Of a DNA stretch of 64,000 nucleotides, positions 36,201-49,700 are shown in pieces. This stretch comes from Polytrichum commune (Eukaryota > Streptophyta > Polytrichopsida > Polytrichales > Polytrichaceae). The DNA is taken from positions 43,475,554 to 43,539,553 of the forward strand of contig OX485803.1 of NCBI GenBank assembly GCA_950295325.1, read 5' to 3'. Within the stretch, counting starts at the first letter, position 1. Every line of letters starts with the position of its first letter. The notes below the pieces were generated by a model. That model was not told where the DNA came from and did not search any database. It saw nothing but the letters and a program-made list of their open reading frames with translations. A program made the translations under genes and the position numbers.

Positions 36201-39200
36201 TGTTCTTCCCCCAATATTCTCCAGAAACCTTGATGGGTGCTTTAAGTGTGAATGGTGGCAGCCCATATGTTACATAGTTGAAGACAGTAGTCAAAACCTG
36301 TATCATTCACCAGCGTAAGAATATTAGAAAACATCCAGACCTGTATGATCAAATTGAAATCAATAACCTCTGAAAAAGATTCAGAGCCAGTTTAGCACTT
36401 CATGAACCACAAGTGTCATTTTTGTGGAAATCCACATTGTCATTAAATTAGATATATTACTTAGTAAGGAACTAAGAATGAGTTGATACAAGATTCATGT
36501 CCAAACCTATGGACATGAGTTCGAAGTTGCAAAGTAATAGCAGGCACGTGATTAGAGCATTCCTAGAATTTGGTAGTACATTTTTTCACTCTCCAATTTT
36601 GAAATTCTTAATAATGTAGAATGTACAAATGAAATGATTCGTTTTGCTAAATCCCCATTGTGAAAAGATGCAGATCATGAGTCATCTAACTCAAGATTAG
36701 AGACCAAAATTCTTACTTGCTTTCCGGTCCACAGAGGCTGGGGTTTCAAAATAGCAGGAGGAACAGGGACGATGGGAAGATCACGATCAACAACACTAAG
36801 CGCAACATTCTTCTTCCTCTTCTTGAGGTTGGCAGGACTGCATGAAACACATGCAGTGTATACTAGCTGATGATATTCCTCCTTGGTTAGAAAAGTGTCA
36901 CGCTTTGTGAGTAGTGTTGCACTGACGATGTGATCCTGAATACATATAAAAAGTTACCACCATTCATTTAGCTGTTTCGAGAGTGTATAGCTATAAAAAT
37001 AGAAAAAAGCATTGCACCTTCTTGAAAGCTAAATACACTGAACAACTTGCTACAATGGAACACAGATGAAAACCTGAATGAGGCCTCGAATTGGGTCACC
37101 ACTTGTTGGCACGACATACTGTTGGTCTGCATTTACAATTTCATAAGCCTCTGCTCTCCCTAACTCCTCTTGTGGAAAATGGACATTCATCTCATCACCA
37201 TCAAAATCTGCATTGTAAGTGCTGCCAGGACAACATCACTTGGTGTGAACACTAGCCAAATCCTTGCATACAGCATCAATGAGCATTACCAAAACAAAAA
37301 CAAAAAAACACAACAAAAAAAAATTCTTGGTGCTTGAGCTATAACAGAATGATGTTCTCACATAGATCAAGCCAAAGAAAAATAATACAGTACAAGTATC
37401 TCAATGAACTTAGATCCAAATTCAATTAGACTTGCACTATCAACCTGCAGTTGGCATAGTGCATCCGTAAAGTCTTTTCCCCCTTCAGCACTCGTGCTAT
37501 GTGGCCCATAACTCCAGGTTTGTGCAGTGTCGGCTGTGAATAAAAAGCAAAACACAGAAGAACTCAATCATTTATCCTCAACAACTGAGAAATTGGACAA
37601 ACAATCCTATTAAATACCTAACAACTGCATGTTATTATTGTTAAAATAACTTAGTCAAACAGCAATTAACATATTGGAGTGGTTATTATTTTTATGCATC
37701 TGGATGACATGAGTATCCCAACAATGCTGCTAAACCATTGTGTAGAAATAACTAAGTAAACTAGATAAATAAATAAACAAATATATAAGGATATAATGGG
37801 GCTCAAAACAAGATGAGTCCCAAAAACATGTTCACATGTGGGTCCAAAATTGCTGACCTGTCGATTGACCAATAGAACATCCCCATCCCGTAGATGCCTA
37901 TACACTGTCTTCCCAATAGATCTACCTCCCTCAACACTGACCCCTCTAACTGCTGTTCCAGGGGTCGACAAAAGTGTTTTGGCCAAAGCAGTACGCTTGA
38001 ACTTGGCAAGAGTAGCCAGACTGATAATCCGTCCCTCCTCATCTTCTACATGAGTTGCACCAGGGTGTATAAGAGGGCCATTCTCAACTGCATCTCTCAT
38101 TTGCTGTACATTCCAGGGTGTGACTCTCTGCACATTGTAAAGAGCTTGTCACTTTACACACTGATATATTATAAACAACAATTATAAAATAGATAGCAAT
38201 AACTGGGACTTCAAAAGAGCTACAATGTTATAAGAAGCATTACAACAACTGATTTCCGTTAGATGTGATTTACACTTCAATGTAAGCAACTTGACAATAT
38301 CTGCATCCAGGTACTTATATTTTCACAGCATTAATTGCACTTACTAAAGTCTAAAAGACACAGGTGTGACAAGTTTTGATGTGGTTAAGAGCTTAGAAAA
38401 TGGTAATTACATGGCTAAAGAAGTAGTGAGAGACTGAGCATGACCCACATTCGTTGCACATGTATTTGTTCTGATACAATGTTGTCCAGATCACCCCCCA
38501 AGCCATGCTACCACTTGGAGACTCATGCAGTGTTTGATTAACAAATGAGGTGAGTACATAGAACCACCCTTCCTGATGTAATGGATACCACACCTGAACT
38601 TGGTTGTAGATAATATAACTTTTAATTTTTTGGTACAGCAATCTCTAGATTCAATTTTAAAGACTTTCAGAAAGGAAAATGTTTCCCAAGAATAATTGAA
38701 TAGAGATAATTCTGAGTCTTTGGTACTCAATCAGGATTTCAAAATTGGTCACAAAATGAGCAATTCTTTGACTTTCCACTGGTGAAAACAGTTTTCAATG
38801 ACTTTGATACACAGTCTCATGATAGTTTGGGAATCTCCACAGAACAGGCTAAGCTTACCTCAGGATAAGTTAAGCGTGTTGCAAAGTAAGGTGGAATACC
38901 AATTTCGTTCACAGCAATGTAGGGATCTGGGGATATAACCGACCGGCAGGCATAGTTCACACGTTTACCCATCATGTTCATCCGAAACAAACCCTCTTTC
39001 TTCTCAAGAAGCTGCCGAATTCCACCACCTTGTTGATCCTTGCCTAGTCCAATCGCTGATAAATGTGCGAAGACATCAAAGGGTAGTTAAACCATAATGC
39101 ATAACGCCACAACTACAAGAAATATGTGTTCAATTGTATTCATGTTACAATTTGGTCGCATTTACACTTTACGCACTTGTAGGTTAAAGAATATCATTCA

Positions 39201-42167
39201 TATGACAAGTTAATTCACAATTAAACCAGTCAAGTGACAAGAGATGTACCTGTTGTACTATCAAGAAGAGCACAAACTTCATTTTGCAAAGTTAACCACA
39301 GCCTGGTAGCCTGGCCTACATCAAGCTTCTTTGTAGATCCATCCTCTGCTTTCTTGCCTCTAGAAAGCTCAGTCAATGCGATATTGGCACGAATCATTCG
39401 ACCATAGAACACATTTTGTGGGTGCTCTAACAACTGCCAATGTCAAACAGTCATCAAAAAGTGCTTCACTAATAGACAACAAAGTTAAAGATTGGAGAAA
39501 AAATCATTTTCATATTTACCATTTTTCAATTATTTTAAGTTCTGAAATCAATAGAAAATAACCATGATGTGACTTACATTGTCATCCATCAAATTCGGTG
39601 GTCTAAACCTGTTTGGCGTGACCAGAATGGTCTGAAGGAAAAACATGGATGGATCTGCCTTGCCAACTTTAGCTCTGCCCATGTGGATAGAAACCTCCCC
39701 CAAACCCCAAACAAGGGCACATATTCTCTTCTCTTTCTCCCATGCCAAGCGAATGTGCTCTCTAACCTGACCAACCCAAGAACCAGCCTCTGCATTTTTA
39801 AGTAGTAGCAATACATCTTGAAAAAAGAATCTTATAATCATGTTGGCTAGCCAGATCACAACAAGTTCATCATATATCCAAGCACAAGATGGAGATTCTT
39901 TTTCTCTGTACAAATTATGAACCCTATCCAGGTGGAAACAAACACCAGCAATATACCTCAGATGTGGTTAAAAACCTCTTTTGTGCCCAAAGCTCATATT
40001 CGTTAAGTTTCATCCCAACTTTTACTGGTGGAGTTCTCTTGCCCTTGTTTTTCTTTGAAACAGAGGGCGTCCCAGTGGTCTCCATTTCATCTACATCATA
40101 TTCATCAATCTCCATAGCATCGCCATCAGCTTCCTCATCACCCTCCATTTCATCATCTCGTTTGGCCTTTTGTGTAACACTCCGGAGACTGACTGTGTTG
40201 TGCACACCACGCATTAGATTATTGGCCCGGTGATTGCTGCTCAGTGGTTCCTGCATTGTCATAGGATGGTGAGCTCCTCTCAGCCTACCAAATGACCTAG
40301 AGCACAAGGACTCCTCCAGAAAACTCAATCTCTATCAAACCTTACGCAATTCAATTTACCTGGAATATTTTTCCCACCCCTGCTTGCTTGATAGTCGGGA
40401 CATGTCCCAAGCAGTTCTCACATTTGTTTTTTGGCATTTCGTCCTTGAACCTAGCAATCACCTGTCGTGCAGCTGCAAGCTGGGTGGATGTCCAAAGTGT
40501 TCTACGATTCCCACTCCTGGTCACTACAGTCTTATCTAATACTGTGTCAACATCATCATCCGAAAGATTGATCCCAGGACCTTCCTCGTCATCTTTACTC
40601 AGTTTTATCCTTGCTGCCTCAACCATCCGGCCTTCGGCTATAAGCTCTAGCTTTGAAGAAAATATATTCACCTGTTCACCACGGAAATTAGATATACAGA
40701 TTGGAAAGAGCTCATAATCACATTAAAAAAAAGGTGATAGACCCACACTTGAAGACAAAAATTTGATGCAAAAGACAGTACCAACGTGTAGTGTAACCAA
40801 ATTTTAGAAATAGTTACAAGGCTGCCTCAGTACCCTGTCTTGGTGCATCTTGAATTGATGGCAGAATACGCAGATCATCTTGAGTATCTTCACTAATTCT
40901 TTGAACACCAAAGGATTGTACACAGGCAACATGAGATCGATATGCCCAAAATGGCCAGTGCAGTGTACTGCTGGTTGTCGACATGTTAAACATCTGGAAT
41001 CAACAGAGCGATTGTTACATAAAATGAGGCTCTACGAACAATGATAAAACGATCAATTGCTTCAATATCGAACAAAAAGAAGATGTAGGCAATAAACATG
41101 TGAAGAAAATCTTACCCTCCTTTTTGATCTATAGGCCCAAGTGCAGGATCATAAAGCCCTCCAGGAATTGGCTTCTTCAGATTATCAAATAGTATGGGAC
41201 TTGTGATATGTTTTACACTTATGGCATGTTTTTCTTCATCAGAATAGAAGGAAAAGCCTACTGACTCCACGTACTTGGTAACCACCTGCCATAATCGATT
41301 TCAAAAGCTAATCAGAACAACCTCAGCAGCTGGTAGCCAAAAATACTAACAAATCCTACGAATGCTACAAGGTCATCAGAAACTATGATTTCGAAGGTTT
41401 TCAGTAAGAACATGCTCAGTTCCATTAACGCTATTCCAAACTGGAGGCAGTGTGTCAATCCAGCTCCAAAAACCCTAAAAAATTCAACAGGGCATAATTG
41501 CCTTCTCTTTCAGAGCCACTAAAATGAATGACTCAATAAGTACAGTATATGAAACCTTTACATACTTGCAAAAGGCTCCAAATTTAGTTAGCTGCACATT
41601 CACCCTAGTTCATGAGCTGAGCACCTTCATTCCAACCACCTCCCTCATACAGAATTAAAATTCCGACCTCCTAGAATGCGATTGCATTAATAGTTACACT
41701 CTAGAATATGGAGGGACGACAATACAGAATTAAGTTTGCACTCTGGAAAATTCCTATTCTTGTCCTGAACTCTGAGAATGCTTCGGAGATCCTCAGACGC
41801 AAAGAATTAGCTAAAAATTCGCGATGGATGCTAATGAGCTAAGCTCTGAGGCTCTGCAAAACCATTACTAGCTTTTCTGCTTGCCAATACACCATCCACT
41901 CGCATAATTACGATCTGAGAGCACATGCAAAACTATCTCCTCACGTCTACCAAAATCTTCAAACGCAGAATCCTACTTAACCGAGAAGAGCCTGCACCCA
42001 TTGACTAAAACCTCTCCAAAATCCGTGAAAAGAAGCTCTGGCAATTTCTGTTGTTCAATCTTTGAGGTTCGTAAATGGAAGAGTGAAGTGAGTATATGAG
42101 TATATGATGAATATGAGTATATGATGAATATAGGACCAACCTGCGGTCGGCCTTGCAAACGGCTCAT
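30236..42167 (-). CDS. NRPA1: DNA-directed RNA polymerase I largest subunit
   Basis: Catalytic largest subunit of nucleolar RNA polymerase I, which transcribes the 45S pre-rRNA. Exons (high to low): 42,141-42,167; 41,116-41,285; 40,834-40,993; 40,360-40,671; 39,957-40,310; 39,578-39,787; 39,250-39,433; 38,859-39,055; 37,858-38,127; 37,445-37,533; 37,074-37,221; 36,717-36,935; 36,031-36,297; 35,478-35,616; 35,102-35,355; 34,723-34,925; 34,162-34,360; 33,520-33,875; 32,883-33,023; 32,216-32,550; 31,721-31,938; 31,241-31,516; 30,845-31,042; 30,236-30,589. Total about 1,759 residues, near the usual 1,650-1,750. Visible features: clamp zinc ligands C67, C70, C77, H80 and C107, C110, C203, C206; 'NRFRPP' in exon 6; Mg2+-binding NADFDGD at 661-667; bridge-helix/trigger-loop block '[17 protein letters not shown]' near 1,052-1,068; '[16 protein letters not shown]' near 1,247; an acidic linker at about 1,412-1,500; C-terminal '[10 protein letters not shown]'. 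Starts of exons 5 and 6 are uncertain. No stop interrupts the model. Confidence 0.95.
31619..31699. repeat. 31-bp minisatellite in an NRPA1 intron
   Basis: 'tggatgctacaaatgat' occurs at 31,619, 31,650 and 31,681, giving three units with exact 31-bp spacing between exons 21 and 22. It lies outside the coding sequence. Confidence 0.9.
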
Positions 42168-42300
42168 CGCTGCGACAAATCTCTTTCTCCCTTCACATCT
42201 CGAGAGAGAGGGAAGTGACCGAAGGGGAAGGGTTTAGGGTTTAAGGACTTCAGTTTTAGGGCTTGGATGGATGGCCTCTTGTAATGAATGAAATACGTGA
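42168..42300 (-). promoter_or_regulatory. NRPA1 upstream region with telo-box and CT-rich leader
   Basis: On the minus strand the sequence AAACCCTAAACCC (plus strand 42,229-42,242) lies about 65-75 bp upstream of the start codon. It contains the plant telo-box AAACCCTAA. A CT-rich tract ('ttccctctctctcgag') lies between it and the ATG. Telo-boxes are known from promoters of plant ribosome-biogenesis and translation genes, which fits a polymerase I subunit. The transcription start is not known from sequence alone. Confidence 0.6.
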
Positions 42301-45300
42301 TGGTGTGGGTTGATAGAAAGCTGCGGATGATGAAATAAATTACTAACCTAAGTAGGAACTCGTCAATAGTAATTAAATTCAGAATCTTAACTCAATAAGT
42401 TGGTCACAAATTTCTTAAAACTTGGTCATAAGGGCCGGTTTAGACTATGGTGAAGAAGTGCACCAAATCAGTCAAGAATTTTCACTCAAGACAAGACTAT
42501 TTGAGATAACGTTTCATACAGCAGACAAGATGAAAAAAAAAAACAATAACAATAAATAAACAATAAAATTTTCAAGTAGGAGTTCTTGGAGGTCAAGTTT
42601 CTTGTCTGAGGGTTTGAGGTTGCTCGAGAAACTTGACCTCCGGAGAGCAAAAATGTTGCCATGTTGACATTCATGTCATTTTTTTCCATCCATGCTCAAA
42701 GTTCTTCACTGGATAAGTCTTACCCGTAGTAAGGTAGATGAGGTCAATGTGGACACCTCCAGCTCTGTGGAATTATCCAAACAATGAATTTGAGCATTAG
42801 AAGCTCGAGCTTGTTAGTAATTGCGAATGAAGACCAAAGAATTGGAACTCGTTAAAATCAGAGTTGAGGAAGGTGTTGATCTAGGCTTCATAATCAAAGA
42901 TTCTCTACTTCCCGATGTGGTGTTGCAGGGGGAACTCCTTTATCGTTCAATGTTGTGTAAGTGGACAACATCATCAGTAGATTCTACATGGGTCATTTGC
43001 CAATGAAAACCAAGTTTAATGCCAATATTGGTTGTGTCGTGTCTCTAAAGTGGCCACATGTAAAATAAAATGTTGCCAAATTGTTTTTTCATTATAGAAT
43101 ACCCACAATACAAGTTGATCGGCACCTCACAGCCATATACCACCTCCTAAGTTGCTTACCACAGCACAAAAATAAATGTGTCATAGCTCAGTGAGCAACA
43201 CTCTTAATTATGGAGGATGATGGGTGTAGTTTGGCTTTTGCAAAGATGAATAACCCAAATATCATCAATGCGGCGACTAAATCACCATATATTACTCACC
43301 CATGGAATTAAATATAATTATACCACCAATTAAGAGCCAAAATTACATGTCTTATTAAGGAAGCTAACTGAATTAGCCTCGTCTACCTTATAACATGTCA
43401 TTGTAGAACCCATTTAGTAATCAATCATATTGCTCCATTACCCTCAAATTCTTTGATTAGTGCACTTCTTTACCGTAGTCTAAACCAACCCTAAGATTGA
43501 TACCATGTTATTCTATTGAAAACTTTTCCATTTTCTTTTATTCAATTTTATATCAAATGACAAAGTAGAGAAATTTAGAATCAGCCTAATGAATTAAGAT
43601 TAGGATATAAAAACTTGTGCTTGTGATGAATTTGTTCCAACCTACGGTATAGATTATTTTATAAAGCAGATTAATTTTCATAAGCTTCAGACAAAGGAAA
43701 TAAAAAGTAACACTTTGATACACATAATGGCATATTTTAAGATTTTCAAGGGCTGTTCTAAATATTAACATGCTCTAGGGCTATAGCCTTTAACCCTAGA
43801 CTATTGACAACCTAGCCTCTCTAAACTTCTCTTCTTCCACTTTTGTATTGTAACATATTCTTTTGGTAAGATGACTTCACAAAACTGCAAACTCAATTTC
43901 ATTAAGGTTGCAACCTAGTTCATAACCTTCCAACCAATGTTACCAAAGTATTCTACCAATTTCATGAACCTTCCAAATAAGATCATGATTCTTCCGTACC
44001 AACTTGACATGTGGCACACCTCAATTTCATGATAGTGGACCTTTACCTCTAGCAACTTCATGAATCTTCCAAACCAATTTCATAAATCTTTTTGTACTCT
44101 ATGGTTTCCAGATTCTCAATTTCTTGCCTCCTTGTTTGGCATTCTTTGCTTTCTCATTGTTCATTAGTTCCTCTTTGTTTTGTGTTTATCTAGAAACATC
44201 TAGCCTTGACAACGATTTTTCTTTGGTATTTATTACAATACTTCAAAGCCGGAAGCAAGCAATGCATGTTCTTCTATGGTCTTTGATTATTATACATCGA
44301 AGCAAGCAACAAAAGCAATATAATTGGGGTGCACAATCTCGTGAATTTGAGAATGTAGTGTGGTTGTGGACTTGATTGTGGGAAGAGTGTTGGTTGCGTG
44401 AGCAAAGTGCATAACGTATTTGAAATGCGGTGTCCAGTTGTGCGGTGTTTAGTTGTTGTAGAATCTGGTTGTTGGTGATAGCCTCCAAGCATTGTCTTCG
44501 TACTAGGTCTGACACTATAATCTATTTGGAAGCAATTCATACAATGATAGAGCTAGTTGTGGAGAGTGATTAGAAGAATCTTATGCATAATGTACCGTTC
44601 TTTGTGAAATAAAGTTATTAAATTCATGAATTGATTTTGTGGAGTTGTAAATATGGGTACCAAATCAAGAAATTGTTCACTACATGTAGTGAATTTGGTT
44701 GAAAGTGCAAGTTAAATTGGTTCTCTATATAGTTCTCTATACATAATATTACTCTGACTTTTTTCATTTGAGAGGGACGATAAAATTATTTGGATGCACA
44801 TAAAGGGACACACTTCTTTGCAAATTTGGTGAGAATATGGCACAATTGTGATGTTGTTTCATAGCATCAAGATTATGTGTAAATTATGTTTTATGTAGAT
44901 ATGGTGTTAAGTGACTTTGCATTTAAATATGAGCTACAATCACTATCACATGGATTGCCACATTGGCTTGAAGGGTTTGTAGCATTGAAGGTGTGGACAT
45001 GAGGGTAAAATTGTATTTCCTACCAACAATTAAACATTGAAACCATATTTATGTCCAAGTGTAGCATGGGATACCCCTAAGTGTAGCCCCCTTTAAGAGC
45101 AATACGGTGCCTTTAGAACCATATGAGTTACCAGTCATTAGATCTTGATTTTGGATCTTTGGGCATTTTAGAAGTTGAGGGCATTCATAGGAAGTTCTAC
45201 ATTTTATGGACAATCCAAGTACACTAAATGAGGTGGGAATTTGATTATGTTGAATTGTGATGGATCAACTCAATGGATGTGGACTATGTAACCCCCAAGG

Positions 45301-46130
45301 ATTGGGAGACCCGAGGATAACTATGAACTAGATATTGTACATGAGTAGCCCTCCTACATGCTTTAACAAGACCTCCTTGTGCCATCTACCAAGTTGTGGG
45401 AGCAACAAGGGTTGTAACACAAGGATCTTTGCTACAACTCATAGCAATGCAACACCTCTATAATATCAAACATCACAATGACCATGTCATGAGGATAGCT
45501 TGCTACACTCTATAATTGGTGTGTTCATGTCCAATGAGGACATGACACATTAGTGAGATTCCAGATGGTGAGCATTGCGTAGGCATTACATCAAATATTG
45601 TAACTGTGCATCCTTATCACTATAAATGCCCAGTTGTCAACAAAGTGCAAGAAACACATGAATGCATAGTACATACATAATTTTGTGAATTTAAGCAATT
45701 ACCACATATTTTTTACATTCTTGAAGAATGCAATCACAGAGTTGCACTTTGCATGCATTCTCATGAGGAAGTATACTTTTTTGTCACAATCACTGTTGAA
45801 TCATGCACTTACATCCTACATCATCACCATTACTATCAAGAATAGCAAGTCCCTTAACACCAGTGAGGGGACGTCAATAATCTCCAAGAAAGACTCTTAT
45901 GAAGCATGCTGTAGGTGATATGCAAGTTCGACACAAAATGTGAGCAAAGTGCCATGTGTCACTTTATTATTGATTAAAACTTGTACAAAATCCCATGTGT
46001 CACCTCAAAAAATTAGCATTTCCACACCAAAGTGCTAAATCTGCTTATCACCCCCAGCATGTCCATCAAAAGCAAGTCCCAAACTGCAACAAGTCAAATC
46101 CTGAACACCACACCTGACACTTTTTCCGAA
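42301..46130. other. Intergenic spacer without recognisable gene
   Basis: AT-rich, with ORFs below 95 codons and none with a recognisable domain. I see no terminal inverted repeats or known element here. A segment at 43,180-43,200 ('tcatagctcagtgagcaac') resembles a tRNA A-box but has no matching B-box or fold. Confidence 0.35.
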
Positions 46131-46711
46131 GCTTTTTAAGTCCACATAAATGGAAATGAATGATTGTTTAGATTACACAAGTGCCATCTCTCTTGCCAAG
46201 AAGAGATTGCTATCTTACAAATTTCTGTAGACAATCTACACTGTGACATAATTGTTGTTGCTAAAATGGCCTCACATTGACCAGGAATAATGTCATTACG
46301 TGTCCACCAGCCAACATACTGAAGTGGGCAACCCTTTCTCCAACCTTGTGTCACAGCTGCAAAGCAAGCTGTAAAAAAATACTGCCGTCATCAATATCAA
46401 TACATTTACACACAAGAATATATGCTCTTCAGGAGCAATCATGAATGTGCTTTTGAAGGTGACCGATTGCCTTGTTTGTTTAGCAACTCTTCAGATGGGG
46501 TGCTGTCCTTGTTCAAACACTCAAATGAGTAAAATCTTTTCATCAACCCAGTTCTTGCAGACTTTGTTGTGGGTTGCCTGCATCACTTGTAAATACAGCG
46601 AAATACAAATTGCTCGTCTCAACCAAACAAACCGCACTCGTATGCCAAAACTCCTGAATAGAAAAGGTGCTGGGGATGGAAGAAGGCCACTGAGGATTCG
46701 ACGATTCGTGG
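46131..46711 (-). other. Probable 3' UTR and flank of the helicase gene
   Basis: It follows the helicase stop codon on the minus strand. The minus-strand ORF at 46,136-46,354 (72 codons) has no recognisable motif. The 146-codon plus-strand ORF at 46,441-46,881 runs antisense into the last helicase exon and is a shadow. Confidence 0.4.
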
Positions 46712-49700
46712 TCACAGAGATCCAGAATTGGCAAAAGGTGTTTTCTTCCTGGAAGTCGGGGGAAGGGGAGGAGACGTGTCGACTTGCTGGGCGCAACGAA
46801 CCTCACCAAATTGACGGATATGTTGGAGCAAGCGCTGAAGAAACAAGTTCCGACTCACTGTGCTGCTGTCACACACAATAGTCACATGCTTTCGAGCCCT
46901 TGTAACAGCCACATTCATGCGCCGATTGTCCCCCAAGAAACCAACAACTCCAATGTTGTTAGACCTCACCTGTAAAGCATGCACAGACCAAGCGTGTCAA
47001 AAATAATGGTACCAAGAAAGAAAAGAAAGAAAGATGACTCCAAAGTTGCCATCGGTGTGAATTATGGTGTTGCTTCATTTCCGAGTTGGTGTGGGTTTAT
47101 ATGTAATCCCAAAACAAGCATTATGAGAATTAGAGGGCCCCTGTAGACTATTGTCTCCTTTCGAAGGTGAACACCTTGAACGGACACAGACAAGCTAGCT
47201 GGCACTTGGCTCCTCCAAGGGCAAGCCCCTAGGTTCCCACATGGTTGGTTGAAAATATACAATTCACCTGGATTACCCCACTATGATTGGGTGGAACATA
47301 GGTGGTACGGTGCACATGAAACCAAGTGCTCAGAAGGTCACCCATCTGAGTACTATTCCGTCCTCAGGCCGGCTTAACATCGCACTTCCCATGGGATCCA
47401 GGTTGAGGCCTTGGGTTTAAGCCATCCTTAATAAAGCTTCTTAATAATGGAGTAGGTGCATATTTAGGAGATGATTTTCAACGCCATGCCTATGATTACA
47501 AGATGTAGGGCCAAAAGCAAATCAAACTGAATTCATCAGTTGCAAGTGTGAAAAGAAATACCATGGAGATGACTACTGCATTAGCTTCACGTCCTTGGAA
47601 GCTGTCGACACTGGCTACCTCCACTCCTTCTGCACCGGGAATTTCTTCGATGCGGTCACATAGCAACTGCACCTGGGCCATGTAAGGTGATTGTACAGCA
47701 ATTGAGGATGCTGGAACACCTGTTTGCAGACAAGAAATAGAAGACACATAATTAGTTTCATACACATTCTCACAGTCTGCTTCCTTAGTAAGGTCAATCA
47801 AGGCTAGTGGCAATCATTAAAGGAAACCAGGATCCTTTTCCGTCTCTTTCTCAAACTTATACCAGTAGCAAGCAAGGCCTGTATGTGGTCCACCACAATG
47901 TCGGCCTCGCCTTCATTGTAAAAAGAGCCTGTTCCTGCAGGGTCTAGGCGCTCTTCGCATCCAGGTATCAAGCTCCCATATGGTAACCGTGTATCCAGAA
48001 GTAACATAGGTACCCTTGTGAGCAAAGTTGCCTGCAACATAAAGATGAGAAATGTCAACTTTGCCTTCAGAGATGACAGAAAGACGAGACAAGTCACTTG
48101 AATGACATTGACAGCTCAGAACTTCCCTATGTAGGTGCTTCAGAGAGATGTCTATTCGGAAAATTAACTTATGTTCAGCATGTTTCAGTTTGACCAAGAT
48201 TGCTACTCTTGTGTTTGCAAGCATTGAAAGATCATGAATCCTTTATCTCCAGAAACTAGGACGCTCAGAATATCCAGAACCATTGACTTTTTCCCTCAAT
48301 AAAAAGAGACTCAGATGACCCAGCCTACTTGTCAGAAGCATGCATTTCTGCAAGAGTATCGTGTTTTTGCAAATATTTCCTAATAATTACTGCACAATAT
48401 GCCCACCTTCAATTTGTTAGATTCTTACGTTGTTCCCTGAACAGACTTTCCCCACAAGAAGACATAATACTGCCCCCAATATAGTGAATAAGGATATTGA
48501 TCAATGTGGAATGATGAAGTCAGAGAGGATTCTTATGCAACCCCAGAACTTCAATTAGATAGTGGAAGCATTTGCAAACCAAACAAAATGTGTGTTACCT
48601 TCACATCAGGGGAGTCTGCAAGGAGGTGTGATGCCACAGAAGGGGCAGACCGCAATAGTCCTCCATACATTTCTTGAGAAGCCCAGAGAGCAATTGACTG
48701 ATGCATTCGATACTGGACAGTCAACATGGTACTCAATAATCCACTATGCAGATTAGCAGCCCTTTCCATAAGAGACACGCCCAGGCCACCTTCCAAGGCT
48801 TGGCGAGACACGATTGTGGGTGCCAGTTGACAAGCATCCCCAGCTAGTATACACCGCTTGCCTTGCAGAATAGGTACCCAAGATGAAGGCTCTATTGCCT
48901 GACCAGCTTCATCTACTACCACAAGATCAAAGGCCTCCAACTTGCGAACTAATGGATCTCCAGCTCCTGTGTTGGTGCACAAAACCACCTGGACATGATA
49001 ATAACTGTTCAGAATCCGGCTTCAAATTTGTAGAGCAAGAAACTGACCCATGCATTCAATGTGACATTGGGTGTGCATAAAAGAAACACACTCCCCATGC
49101 TTCCTATCTGCAGTGACAATTTATTGGAAAGAGACATATTATTATTCAGATCATAGACACATCTACATATAAACGAGCTGTCAAACATAGAACTGATGAG
49201 AAATAGATTAAGAATATTTCCAGAACTATACCTTAAATCAAGACTCCAATATATACACATCCATGCAAAATACAGACCATTCCCTCTGGGGCATGGTGTT
49301 TCTACAAGACCACATAGGGAAGACCAATCAAGCTGACATTTTGGGATGGAAAATTGACAGCAATCTTTTTCATTTCCCTAAGCAAGTGTTTTCAAGATCA
49401 TCTGGTTCAATGTAAAGCAGCAGCAAGGTGTGAGTAAACACTAACCTGGGCTGATGAAAGTGCATCATTGATTGCTTCCTTTTCTTTGTGCTTTAGAGTC
49501 TTGCCAAGTTGTTTCAAAATTTGCCTTATTCCAGACGCCACATCATCATCTTCGAGACATTGCCTCAGATCACTGCGCAAATCTGCTCGTCTCCTTGCCA
49601 AGTCCCGTCGGAAATTGGTCAAGTTCTTATCAACAATGTAACTTAGAGACCGTGAGGACACTGCTGGAGCTACTCTAGAGGGATTTCCAACTCTCACAAC

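Noticed and set aside
43175-43215. tRNA A-box-like 'tagctcagtgagc'
   Set aside because: No B-box or cloverleaf follows at the expected distance.
46441-46881. 146-codon plus-strand ORF over the end of the helicase gene
   Set aside because: It is antisense to the conserved last helicase exon, which carries motif VI; no domain of its own.
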